A DNA stretch of 64,000 bases from Adiantum capillus-veneris (lineage: Eukaryota > Streptophyta > Polypodiopsida > Polypodiales > Pteridaceae), in NCBI GenBank assembly GCA_014529385.2, contig CM043967.1:79133278-79197277 (forward strand), written 5' to 3'. The notes beneath the pieces were generated by a model. The model had not been told where the DNA came from. It searched no databases and was given only the letters and a program-made list of their open reading frames with translations. How positions within the stretch are numbered: position 1 is the stretch's first letter; each line of letters starts with the position of its first letter. Below, piece after piece: positions 33,781 through 46,328 of the stretch. The translations under genes and the position numbers were made by a program.

Positions 33781-34113
33781 TCTTTCTCTCTCATAAATTT
33801 TTCTCTCTCTTTACTTGCATTTTCTAAATCTTTTTCTATTCTACTCTTTCTTTTTTCTATTTACATTTTTAGTTTCTCTCTTTCTTTAATCTCTTTTCAA
33901 GTTTCAAGCTAGGTGATCAGGAAAGTTTCAAGAAAGCTTAATCTACAAGCAAGATCGTTTACAAACAAAGCGACTGTTCTACAATGGTTTCCCTTAGCTT
34001 AATCTACTCTATCAATCACTTTACAAGAAAAATCCTAACCCTAAACCTAATCTACTCCTAGAAGAAAATGGAAGAAGTATGCGCGTCTCTACTTTTCTTT
34101 CTTTTTTAATCTT

Positions 34114-34116
<3 letters not shown>

Positions 34117-34156
<40 letters not shown>

Positions 34157-34329
34157 TATAATGCAATTAGGGGGGGGGGGGGGGGGTGCTATGTGCTTAC
34201 CTTGACTTGTAGTTTAGGCTGCCAATTAGTTTGAGCATCCTATGTCATTTGAGGTAAGCCCTTCTCCAGGAAATCTCCTTCAAATGCAATCCGGAATAGT
34301 ATGTGTGTGTGTGTGTGTGCAAGAGGGGG

Positions 34330-34372
<43 letters not shown>
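34117..34372. repeat. Second microsatellite cluster: (GT)n, G17, (TG)n, (AG)n
   Basis: (GT)n at 34117-34154, 17 consecutive G at 34170-34186, (TG)n at 34301-34319 and (AG)n at 34333-34373. On the opposite strand it gives (CT)n ... C17 ... (AC)n, i.e. the same components in roughly mirrored arrangement to 33441-33780. Confidence 0.95.
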
Positions 34373-34373
<1 letters not shown>

Positions 34374-34381
<8 letters not shown>

Positions 34382-35250
34382 GAGATATAGAATAGGGGAG
34401 AGGTGAGGGAGAATCTTGAGAGCACAAATGTGCGATGGCGGGGGAATCTTGAGAGAAAAGTATGTCGCAAAAACACGGCATACTCTACTCTGTCTCTCTT
34501 TATTTGGAACCAATTATTAACACGCTTATCATCATGTCAGTTGTGATGCTTATTATTATAGCAGTTACCATGCCTATTGTCGCATTATATTTTTAAACGG
34601 TTTGAAAAGTATGCAAGGTAGAAGGAGGGTATAAGGTTCCTCCTTGTACCCTTAATTTGCATGATAACATATAGATAGCCTTTTTAATTTATTAATAAAT
34701 ATTTCCTTTTAAATTGATACTTTAGTTACTTTTATACCACTCACTATTGAAAAATTAACCCCTCTACTCTAGTAATTGCTCTAAGTATAGAGCTACAAAG
34801 TGCATATTAGGTAAAGTGGGAAAAATCCCATTCCCACATTGCTCAAATAACGTTTTCTTATAAAGTCATGTCTTGCTTAGCACTATAAAGTATTATAATT
34901 ATAATTTTCATAAATGAACTTTTGTGCATACATAGACCTATGTATTGATTGTAAAACTAAATACACCATTTTTCCATTAGAGAACCATTAAATTGGCATT
35001 TTAGGATTGACTTGGCAAATATAGTTCTAGTTCAAACAAGCTATTTATCTCATCATGCTATTTATTCAAATCTTTGAGTCCCCTTGCACTTCATTCAGCA
35101 TGGTTCACTTGGACCTTGATTAAATGATGGTCATATGTGAATGTGCCATTTTCAGGAAAGACATTATTTTTCCATACTAGAATAGGGATACTATGATTTC
35201 TTGCTTGGACCAACGTATTTTGACGTTCACTTTCTAAAGCACATGTAATT
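34374..35250. other. AT-rich spacer
   Basis: No gene, clear repeat or site recognised. Confidence 0.5.
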
Positions 35251-38200
35251 TTTATTCCTTAATTTGTGTTCTTTTATTGTTACATGTACTATCTAGATTG
35301 GCCACTTGTCCATTCTACGTTAGTTTCTTGGCTAAGATACACAATAAACATGAATATGAAATAACATACAAGCATGCTTTTCTTGGGAAAAAAAGATAAA
35401 AAATATAGAAAAAAAGAGCGTGGATTGGATGGGTGGTCAATCTATGTGTAGATATGTAAATGTAAAAACATACGACCATCACTTGACCTAGAATGAAGAG
35501 GTGGTTAATCTAGACAACACATGAAACTCATAAAGAACATGATTATTCATGTTTTTCCTAGAAAAGAGTGCATTCACATATGACCATCACCTTACCTAGA
35601 ATGGACAGGTGGTCACACATGCATAACAAAGTACATCCCACAAGCTAGCCTAGAATGGAGAGATGGCTAAGATACACGATACACATGAATATGAAAGAAT
35701 ATACAAGCATGCTTTTCTAGGGAAATAAAAATAGAAAATATAGGAAAAATGAGCATGGATTGGACAAGTAGTCAATGTATGTTGAGATATGCACATGTAA
35801 CAACATACAATCATCACCTGACCTAGAATGGACATGTGGCGAATCTCAATAGCACATTCACGTATGACCATCACGTGACCTAGAATGGACATGTGGCGAA
35901 TCTCAATAGCACATATGCATAACAAAGTACATGCCACCATAACCTAGCCTAGAAGGGACAAATGGCTAAGATACACAATACACATGAATATGAAAAAACA
36001 TACAAGTCTGCTTTTCTTGGGAAAGAAAGATAGACGAGGTAGAAAAAATAAACTTTGATTGTACATGTGGTCAATCTATGTGTATATATACACACATATC
36101 AACAAATGACTATCAATTGACCTAAAATGGACAGGTGGTCAATATAGATAACACATGTAACTATTAAACAGCATGGTTATGCATGTCATTATTAGAAAAG
36201 AGCACATTCACATATGACCATCACCAACCTAGAATAGGCAGGTGGCCAATTTGAATAGCATGTATACATAACAAAGTACATCCCACCATAACCTAGCCTC
36301 GAAGGGACACATGACTAAGATACACAAAACACATGAATATGAAAGTACATACAAGCATGCCTTTTTTGGGAAAGAAAGATAGAAAATATAGAAAAAATGA
36401 ACTTGGATTGATCATGTGGTAAATGTATGTGTAGATATGCACATGTAACAACATACGACCATCACTTGACCTTGAAGGGATAGGTGGTCAATCCAAACAA
36501 CACATGTGCCTATTAAAGAACATGGTTATGTATGTCTTTCCTACAAAAGAGCTACATAACAAAGTACATTTCACCATAAGCTAGCATGGAATGGAGAGAT
36601 GAATAAGATATTCAATACATATTAATATTAAAGAACATAGAAGAACACTTTTCCAAGGAAAGATAGATAGAAAAAATAGAAAAAATGAGTCTAGATTGGA
36701 AAAGTGGTCAATTTAGGTGCAAATATACCTATGTAAGAACATACACATGTGTATGAAATAGCATACAAGTATGCTTTTCTTGGGAAAGAAAGAAATAAGA
36801 TATAGAAAAAATGAGTCTAGATTGGACAGGTGGTCAATCTATGTGGAGATATGCACATACAACAACAGATGACCATCATTTGGCCTAGAATGGACAAGTG
36901 GTCAATCTAGACAACACATGTGACTATTAAAGATAAAAATGAACTTGGATTGGACATGTGGTTAATCTATGTGTAGGTATACACATGTAACAACATACAA
37001 CCATCACTTGACCTAAAATGGATATGTGGTCAATCTAGACAATACATGCACCTATTAAAGAACATGGTTATGCATGTCTTTCTTAGAAAAGAACACATTC
37101 ACATATGACCATCACTTGAGCTAGAATGGCCACGTGGCCAATCTAAAGTGCACATATCTTAATTTGTGTTCTTTTATTGTTACATGTGCTATCTAGATTG
37201 GCCACCTATCCATTCTAGTTCAAGTGATACTAATATGGTGATTCTTATGCATACATGCTCTCTAGATTGACCACATATCCATTCTAGGTTAGTTTTTGTT
37301 AGATTGTATAACTCTCTTCACTAAAAAAAGCATGCTAGTATGTTCTTTCTAATGTATCACCACGTGTACATATGTTCTTGTTCAGTCGAAAGTACAGTCT
37401 AGAATGGCCATTTGGCCACTCTTGGTAAACAAATATTTCTACTATTAGAGGATCACCATTATAGAACAATACATGTCTAGCTGAAATACATTCTTTTAGA
37501 TTTGGTATGATAACAATAGACACTATATCCACTTGTACCCACTTAAAAACCATATTTTTTAATGGAATGATAAGTGAACACACCACCTAGCCATTGAAAA
37601 CTTAGCTTGACACGCTACAAGATCCATCATTTAGTCATTATAAACTTAATAATATAAATAGTGTGTCATAGATATACACATTTCTAAGTCATTCTAAACT
37701 CATTCAAGAAAGTTATGACATGATAAATCCTTTAGATGTCCATTCTAAACTGATTCTAAACATTTGATGTAATAGGTATGTATATTTTAGCCATGAATAT
37801 GAAAGAACATACAAGCATGTCTTCTTTTGGGAAAGAAAGATAGAAAATATAGAAAAAATGAACTTGGATTGATCATGTGGTAAATCTATGTGTAGATATA
37901 AACATATAACAACATACAACCATCACTTGAACTAGAAGGGATAGGTGGTCAATCCAAACAACACATGTGCCTATTAAAAAACATGGTTATGCATATCTTT
38001 CCTAGAAAAGAGTTGCATAACAAAGTACATTCCACCATAACCTAGAATGGAATGGAGAGATGAATAAGATATTCAGTACACATTAATATGAAAGAACATA
38101 CAAGCACACTTTTCTAGGGAAAGATAGATAGAAAAAATAAGAAAAATGAGTGTGTATTGGACAAGTGGTCAATCTAGGTGCAAATATACGTATGTAAGAA

Positions 38201-39340
38201 CATACACATGTGTATGAAATAACATATATACAAGCATGATTTTCTTGGGAAAGAAAGATAGACGATATAGGAAAAATGAGTCTAGATTGGACAGGTGGTC
38301 AATCTATGTGGAGATATGCACATACAACAACATATGACCATCATTTGACCTAGAATGGACAAGTGGTCAATCTAGACAACACATGTGACTATTAAAGATA
38401 AAAATTAAACTTGGGTTGGACATGTGGTTAATCTACATGTAGATATACACATGTAGCAACATACAACAATCACTTGACCTAGAATGGATATGTGGTCAAT
38501 CTAAACAACACATGTGTCTATTAAAGAACATGGTTATGCATGTATTTCTTAGAAAAGAACACATTCACATATGACCATCATTTGAGCTAGAATGGACAGG
38601 TGGCCAATCTAAAGTGAACATATCGTAATTTTTGTTCTTTTATTGTTACATGTGATATTTAGATTGGCAACCTATTCATTCTAGCTCAAGTGATTCTAAT
38701 ATGGTGATTCTTATGCATATATGCTCTCTAGATTGACCACATGTCCATTTTAGGTTAGTTTTTGTTAGATTGTATAACTCTCTTCACTAAAAAAGCAGGC
38801 TAGTATACATGTTCTTTCTATGCCCTATTTTTTTAAGTATTACCACGTGTACATATATTCTTGTTCAATCGAAATCACACTCTAGAATGGCCATTTGGCC
38901 ATTCTTTGTAAACAAATATTTCTATTATTAGAGGATCACCGTTATAGAACAGTACACGTCTAACTTAAATACTTTCTTTTAGATTTAGCATGATAACAAT
39001 AGACATTATAGCCACTAGTGGCCACTTAAAAACTATATTTTTAAATGGAATGATAAGTGAACACACCACCTAGCCATTCAAAACTTAGCTTGACACGCTA
39101 GGAGATCCATCATTTAGTCATTCTAAACTCAATAATATAAAATGTGTGTCATAGATATACACATTTCTTTGTCATTCTAAACTCATTCAAGAAAGTTATG
39201 GCGTTAAAGAAAAAATCTAAAAGTAATTTTGGTACAAACCATTTAGGATGCATCAATTTGACATGATATATCCTTTAGATGCCCATTCTAAAACTGATTC
39301 TAAACATCTGATGTAATAGGCATGTATATTTAGCCAACCA
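35250..39340. repeat. Satellite-like array, monomer about 290-350 bp
   Basis: Monomers start with 'acatgaatatgaaagaacat' and 'caagcatgcttttcttggga' (35350, 35685, 35985, 36335 and diverged later copies). Each contains several copies of CTAGAATGGACAGGTGGYCAATCT or its complement. Inverse copies (AGATTGGCCACCTRTCCATTC) occur at 35296, 37195 and 38659. The right half is a large direct duplication: 36336-37792 and 37793-39336. The array is non-coding. The same family reappears at 58440-59010. Confidence 0.85.
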
Positions 39341-39744
39341 AAAGTTACATTTTTTGTTTTGGGTAAAGAGGGATGTAGACTTACCACTTTGCTATGATAC
39401 TACATTAGATAAACAAATTGAATGTGATAAAGATCCATCACTTGGACAAACTAAGTATATCATATGTACATGCTTAAATTGATTGTGACAATCCACACAC
39501 ATGTTAGTAATCAAGTCTTTCAATGAAATGTGAAGTAGATCCACCACTTGGCCATTCTAGACATAGCTTGGCTTAAAACTAATTCTCTTGAAACCATTAC
39601 ACTTGGATATGTTAATCACATCAAGTGCCACACCCTTTTCACATCCATGATATTTTTATTCCTCATAACAACTAAATGACAAACTAAACAAATCATTATA
39701 CATTTTAATTCTTATATAGTGCTAAAAGCATGGCTAACAATCTA
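39341..39744. other. AT-rich spacer left of copia C
   Basis: No gene recognised; echoes of satellite phrases ('ccacttggccattctag' at 39543) suggest decayed array sequence. Confidence 0.5.
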
Positions 39745-39749
39745 GAGTA

Positions 39750-39941
39750 TGAAGGAGTACGAGCGGAAGTGCGACGCGAGAGAGAGTGCAAGAAGAGGAG
39801 CACGACGATATGGTGAACTCGCTCTACTGTAATGTGTAGAGCATATTGAGTTCTTATTAGGTTGTAACAAAAGAATATGTGTACATACCTGGCGGCCCAC
39901 CCACTTACCTGGGTGACCACATTGGGATTTATACCCCAACA
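39750..39941 (-). repeat. Copia C 3' LTR
   Basis: 192 bp. Like the 3' LTR of A it carries GGGATT (plus strand) where both 5' LTRs have GGGCTT. The polypurine tract is at 39942-39952. Confidence 0.97.
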
Positions 39942-40030
39942 ACCTCCCACTTAAAGTCCAATGTGGTACTTTAAGTGTGAGAGAAGCTACTATACAAGCT
40001 AATATACAAGAGATGTAGAGAAGTGATGTA

Positions 40031-41030
40031 TTACCCTACACCTAACTGCTTGCAAAAATGTGCAAAGCTCTCTGAGGGACGTCCTTTTGTAAGTAGATCA
40101 GCAGGATTTTCTGTGGTGTGAACTTTGACAAGCTGAAGTTGCTTATCCTTGAGCATTTCCCTGATGAAATGATACTTCACATCCACATGCTTTGTCTTTG
40201 AGTGATAAACTAGATTGCGAGCCAATTGTATAGCACTTTGACTATCACAATATAACACATGCATCTCTTCTTTGATTCCCAAATCTGTTACTAGTCGATT
40301 AAGCCAAATTGATTCTTTGCATGCCTCTGATGCTGCAACATATTCAGCCTCTGTGGTAGACTGAGTGACACAATCTTGTAATCTAGAACGCCATGATATT
40401 GCTCCACCAGCCAATGTAAAGACATACCCTGACATAGACCTTCAGTTGTCTAAGTCACCTGCATAATCTGAGTCTGTAAAACCCTTTACACTTAGCTCCT
40501 GACTCCCATAGCATTATACGCATACTCTTTGTAGCTTTGAAGTATCTCAATATTCCTTTCACTGCCTCCCAATGTTTCTTGCCTGGGTTTGACATGTATC
40601 GACTTACTAGTCCCACTGCAAATGCAATGTCTTGGCGAGTAGCAATCATTGCATACATCAAACTACCCACTGCAGACGCATATGGAATATTGTCCATTTC
40701 AGCCTGTTCTTCCTCAGATAGAGGACAATCTTGTTGCTAAGTTTCACATATGGTGGCAATGGAACACTCAATGCCTTTCCCTTCTCCATATTGAAACGTT
40801 GGAAAACCTTGTCAATATACTCTGTTTGAGATAACCAAATCAACTTCTTTGATCTGTCTCTCTCAATGCGCATACCAAGAATATAACTTGCCTCACCCAT
40901 GTCTTTCATGTCAAATGATTTTTCCATCTTTGACTTCAAAGCTGAAATTTCTTCCAAGTGCTTGCCAACAATCAACATGTCATCCACATACAAAATAAGG
41001 ATCAGCCAACTGCCATCCTTAGCCTTCTGT
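40031..41030 (-). pseudogene. pol: Copia C RT end and RNase H
   Basis: Right to left: catalytic loop LYVDDMLIVGKH, YILGMRIERDRSKKLIWLSQ, NIPYASAVGSLMYAMIATRQ and RNase H (STTEAEYVAASEACKESIWL, VLYCDSQSAIQLARN, HVDVKYHFIREML), ending LGVG. A 1-base loss near 40735 and a 1-base gain near 40515 relative to A shift the frame and restore it. The domain start is across the gypsy E insertion, at 52817 onward. Confidence 0.93.
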
Positions 41031-42970
41031 TGAATGGCGGAAGTGAGAAATAGACCCGATGGCCTCTACACCAAGACTATGCACAATGGCCTCATCATGG
41101 GGGATACACAATAGGGGCACCACCTAGCAAGATATGCGGCTAGGACGCATACATATACACAATGAATCATGCCATGGAAAACAATTTCAAGATCCACGCC
41201 CAAATGTGGAATGGGGTGGTCAGAGAATAAGGTGAGAGGAGTGGTGAATGAGTGAGAATGGGCTTGCTACTCGTGCATGTTATTAAGGAAGATAATGAGG
41301 TAGGGGAAACCTGGGAGTATGCTCACTTATCATACAAGAGGTGGCGAATCCGCACACCTCAAGATGGAAGTAGCAAGATGATAGGATATGAGAGGGAGAG
41401 AGAGAGTGTGTGTATGGTGGCGAATCCGCACACCTTTACATAAGCAGAAAAAAAAGGCAAGGAACAAGCATATACCATACTCACAATGAGATGTATCCAA
41501 AGCGACACAAAGTATGGCACCAAGATGGAGTGTGTTGATTGCTTGCAAGAGATGAATACAATAGGTAGCGTATGGCAATAAAATGAGAAGGGGACAAGAT
41601 CGTAGGACGCATAATGGAGAGATGGGAGTTGATGGCGAGGAATATCATGAGTGTTTCCACTCTTCTTCTTCTTGAAATTGTGCCTTCAACCCTTAATTAC
41701 AAGTGGTGTGGAGGTGTGGTGCTCATCTTTTGTGCATGGTGATGGTGATGATGATGGTGTTGTGATTATGTGATTAGGGTTTATGCTACAAACATGTAGC
41801 ACAAGAGTGTGTATGGATAGGTGTGTGTGTGTGTGTGTGTGTTTTTTTCAAATGAGCTCTCATGGCCTCCTTATATAGGGAAGGAGGGGAGGATTTAGCA
41901 ATATTTCTATTTGAGGTGAGTGTCCCACTTTGGTGACTAGGAAAATGGGGTGCATGTGACTGTGGCTCCCATCTTGTCTCCTCATTATTTAAAATACCAG
42001 AGTCAATAGAGAGAGAAGATCAGAGAATGTGGGTAGGATGTAGAGGATAGGAGATATTTACAATAGTCTAGATTTGGCTAGACATAAGCTTATTAGGGAG
42101 AGAAGAGAGAGGTAACAAAATTTACAAAAGACATTGTCAAAGGTGGATAGTTGTTGATGAGGATGGATCCTCCAAAAATGATGATAGAATCACTCTAGAC
42201 TTTCCAAGACCTCATTAAAAGAGCCTTGTCTCTTGTAATCATGCTTGAAGACTTGTAGAACCATAGCCATTATAGAGGGAAGAAAATTGGGGATGGCCTG
42301 TGTCACCATTACACGAGAAAACTGGGGTCCAATACAAAAATCATATCTCCATGTTCATAACTCCAAAAATTCTGAAAAAGATTGAGCTAAAAGTTGAGAT
42401 GAGGAGCTACATCTTTCATGTTGAACGCTCCTTCAGATTCGTGGTTCTTATCTACTTAAAAAATTCAGCCAAATAATGTATTATTTGTGGCTGCAAAGGT
42501 CTTTTGGTGGTCCCCTTTGAGTGGACTTCTCTCTTGCCTTCAAGTGTAAGCTCCTTCATGTGTATGAAAACATGACCTAGAGTTTTGAAAAGATTGACAA
42601 TCATCTAGATGGAGGTATTATTGAAATTTGAAAGTGGGGTTGAGGTTTGAAAATGAAAACTAGTGAATAAAATATTTGGTAGGGTGGAATAAAATATATA
42701 CATGAAAAATATATTAGAAAATACTAAAATATATAATGTAATTTAGAATATATATATTTAATATTTCAGGTCAAAAGAGATATCAACAAAGAAAGCTTAC
42801 TTATTTATGCTACATCGTGATGATTAGCATGAGTCTTATTTATTTAATAAAGGCTAAAACTTTTGTGAAAAAGGGAAGAAAAATCAAAAGTAACTTATAT
42901 AATAGGAAATATTTTGGTAAAAGGGCAAATATATATGGGGGGGTTTCCATGCGTGGAAAAGCTTGCCTCA
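41031..42970 (-). repeat. Gypsy E 3' LTR
   Basis: 1940 bp, TGAATGGCGG...GCTTGCCTCA on the plus strand. It includes a minus-strand TATA box (CTATATAAGG, 41871-41879) upstream of a (GT)n tract at 41822-41842. Nearly identical along its length to 50876-52816 with scattered substitutions. Confidence 0.96.
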
Positions 42971-42983
42971 TTAGCCCTCCCCC
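42971..42983 (-). promoter_or_regulatory. Gypsy E polypurine tract
   Basis: Minus strand GGGGGAGGGCTAA directly abutting the 3' LTR; the expected plus-strand primer site. Confidence 0.92.
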
Positions 42984-43097
42984 GAAGTCTAGAGGTATTC
43001 ATGCCTCTAGCGTTGTACTTGATTCTTCTTCAATCGAGGTGGAGGAGTCTCCCTCCTCGGGGATTTCCATCATAGGTATTTGATCAAATCTCAAAAA

Positions 43098-46000
43098 TTA
43101 TTGCTTCAACCTCCATCCATTGACACGTGTTTTGTGGAGCCTACCATCTGCATCCATCAATCGATAACTGCCATTGGCGTAGCGCTTTCTAATGACAAAT
43201 GGCCTCTCCCATTTGGGTGAAAATTTTTTATCCTTCCTAGTGTCAAATCTGTTATCATACCGTAGGACCAATATACCTTTCTTGAGACCTTTTTCCCTAA
43301 GTCCCTTGTTGAAGGTAAGTCGACGTTGCTCTAACTATGCTGCATAATAGTTGATAGCATCTTCTCTGTCTAGTTGAAGCCTCTCTAGATCAAGAATGTG
43401 GTTGTGGAGATGAGAATTAGGACGTTCCACCTGCCCAGCTAGCACCCTGAGACTAGCCAATTGTACTTCAATGGGTAAAATGGATTCCTTACCAAACACA
43501 AAGTGATATGGTGTGAACCCAATGGATGTGCGAAAAGCCCAAAGTGCAGCCATAAGATGCTTGTCCCAATCACTTTTGTGATTGTTTACATGTTTAGTGA
43601 TGATCTTGCAGATCATACCATTTACCTTTTCCACCAAACCATTGCATTGTGGGTATTAGGGAGTTGAGTGTCGTCGTGAGATACCTAACTTCTGCATTAT
43701 CTCTCCTACAAGGTCTCCTCTAAAACCTGGTCCCCTGTCAGAAATTATTTCAAGAGGAGTGCCAAAACAGCAAAAAATGTTTTCAAATACGAACTTAGCC
43801 ACTTCCTTAGTTGTAATCCAGGTGGTGGCAACTGCTTCATCCCACCTGGTCATGTAGTCCACACCCATGAAGATATAAAATTTACCTGATTGGCTCCTTG
43901 GCAAAGGCCCAATAGCATCAATTCCCCATTTCTCAAATGGTCCATATGAGATTATAGGAGTTTGTGGCTCATATGTGAGCCTCCTATCCCCTGCCTTTTG
44001 ACATTCCTTGCATGTTTTACACCAATGATGCACATCCCTATGTAGACTAGGCCATACAAACCTGGCTTGTAGAATCTTTCTTCTAGTGATGTCAAGTGCA
44101 AAGTGTCCTCAACAAACACCATCATGGAAACTTGAAATGATTTCAGTGATCTCTCTAGAGAGAGGTACATGCCTAAGAATTTGATCCTTACCCTTGCAGT
44201 AGAGGTCGTCATTGATAAGGCGGTATTTTGTTGCCTTGCGCACAAGCCACTGCTTTTGGCCCTTAGTAAGATCCTTAGGACACTCTCCTATGTCCAAGAA
44301 ACTCATGATGTTAGGCATAGCATCGCTACCTTGGAAGAGAGGCAGCTTCAATTTGATAGCACCCACCACTGAAACATCTTGCAGCTTCTCTCTAGCTAGA
44401 GCATCTGCTTCTTGATTTTCTGCTCGAGGGACATGATGTAATTGTACAACTTGAAATTTTCCTAAAAGTTCCTTGACTTTGCGCAAATGGCCTAGCAAGC
44501 TATGATTTTTACAAGACCAAGTTCCTTGTATTTGTTTTATTAAAAGCATGGCATCACCAAATACATTTAGCCGTTGAATGCCCTGTGTCACACACCACTC
44601 TAACCCAAGAGTTAAGGCTGCATATTCTGCCTCATTGTTAGAGTGAGAATCCAAGAGATTCCCAATGGAGAAAACCTTATCCCCTTGCTCGTTGAAGATG
44701 ACAATGCTTGCTGCAGCTTTGTCCACTTTCCTCTTGTAGGCTCCATCAAAGAAAAGAGAGTGAGCCTCCTCTACCTTAGGGACTTCCAGCACAGGTGTAA
44801 TATCTTGATCATTTGGCTTTATCTTTAGCTTCTTTTCATAGTGGCGATGAGTGAGAATACCTCCTAGATTGGCCCTTGTGGAGTTATCCACTTGCATTGT
44901 GTAGTCAAACTCTTGTAGCCTTGTGAGCCATTTGGAAATCCTAGAAGAAACATCCATGTGCTGCATTACATAACGAAATACTTCTTCCATTGTTAAGATT
45001 ATGAATGGTCTAGACAATAAATAAGAGCAAAATTTGGTGGTAGCAAACATTAATGCAAGAACCATGTGCTCCACTGCCGTGTATCCCTTTTTTGATGGAG
45101 TCATCATTCAACTAGAGAAGTAGATAGGACGCATGAATGAAGTTTGAGGATCCTTTTGCATCAATACAGCCCCAAGTGTGTCATTGCCCACACTAGGGTT
45201 TACATAAAATGGCTCGTCCCACTTTGGAGGTGCTATGGTGGGAAGTGAAGGTAGAATTTGTTTTACCTCATTGAATTGCTGTTCATTTTCTTCACTCTCT
45301 TGATGGGTAACTTGTTGTAAAGGGAGAACCACTTGGGAGAGCAAGTGAATGAACCTACTCAAATACCTCACCTTTTGAAGAAAAGAGACCAACTGCTTTG
45401 TTGTGGTGGGAGAGGTCAAAGCCAGCAAGGCTTGAACCTTGCTTGGGTCAGCTTCAATGCCATTGGCCGAGATCACATGGCCAAGAAGAGTAACCTTGCT
45501 TTCACCAATGTGGAATTTCTCCACATTGAGTTGGCCCCCCAAAGCTTGTAGCCTAGCTATACCTTCATAAACTTTCTCCAAATGAAGAGAGCCAGAGCTA
45601 TAGATACAAAAGTCATCATTTCCAAAGAATGGCTGAAAAACAAATGTTACATATTGCTCAAAAGTGGCTGGAGCATTAGTGAGACCAAAAGGCATAACTC
45701 TGTAAGCAAAACATCCCCATGGTGTGATGAAGGTTGTCTTCTTTTGATCTTCTTCAGCGATGCTAATTTGGAAGTAGCCTGAGTAGCCATCACATACCGT
45801 GTAGCACTCATGTCCTGCTACCTCATTGAGAATTTCGTCTTGAAAAGGAAGAGGAAAATGGTCCCTCTTTGTGGTTGCATTAAGAGGCTTGTAATCAACA
45901 CAAACCCTCCACTTACCATTCTTCTTTTGTGTGACTACCACTGGAGAAACCCACTCTGAGTCTTCAACAGGATAGATAAACCCGGCTTCTAGCAACTTCC

Positions 46001-46328
46001 TCACCTATTTGAGCAGGGCGTCTTGTTGAATTACTCCTAGCTGCCTGAGCTTCTGCACTACAGGTTTACTTCCCTCCTTGAGCTTAATGTGATGTTGAAC
46101 TACTGTGATGCCAGTGATTTTATCATATTCATCAATGAACAATGTGGTAAAATTACTTAGCATCAAAATATAATCTTCACGCTCCTTCCCACACAAATCA
46201 CTAGAGAGCATTTGATGTAGCTTACGTGCTTCTACCAGAGGTTGTATACCTAGTGTCTCCCCTTGGTTTGATGATGATAAATCAGGTTGCTCCATCTTCT
46301 TAGGGTCCTTGAGAATGATCCCCATCAC
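43098..46328 (-). pseudogene. pol: Gypsy E pol: RT, RNase H, second RNase H, integrase
   Basis: One frame from 46328 to the TAA at 43098, broken by five stops (at 46005, 45108, 44109, 43656, 43335). RT: LLEAGFIYPVEDSEWVSPVV, KWRVCVDYKPLNA, PFGLTNAPATFEQ and NDDFCIYS in the catalytic-loop position, LLGHVISANGIEADP. First RNase H/tether: GYTAVEHMVLALMFATTKF, SSRISKWLTRLQEFDY. Second RNase H: LFFDGAYKRKVDKAAASI, NNEAEYAALTLGLE, FGDAMLLIKQIQG, HVPRAENQEADALA. Integrase: H-C region HHWCKTCKECQK, core D (WGIDAIGPLP), D (ISDRGPGF), E (CNGLVEKVNG), and C-terminal KFSPKWERPFVIRKR. Four of the five stops fit C-to-T changes of CGA, CAG or CAA. Confidence 0.92.

Noticed and set aside
33361-33912. 183-codon plus-strand frame (and several overlapping ones) rich in Ser/Leu, Cys/Val and His/Thr
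   Set aside because: Translation of (TC)n, (TG)n and (CA)n microsatellites; no protein character outside the repeats.
35250-39340. Regularly spaced 23-base repeats considered as a CRISPR array
   Set aside because: Repeats are degenerate, in both orientations, with spacers that are themselves repeated; plant nuclear context.
39705-39950. Minus-strand frames starting MGGCWGINPNVV and similar in each 192-bp LTR
   Set aside because: Chance frame over the LTR of copia A and C, repeated because the LTR is repeated.
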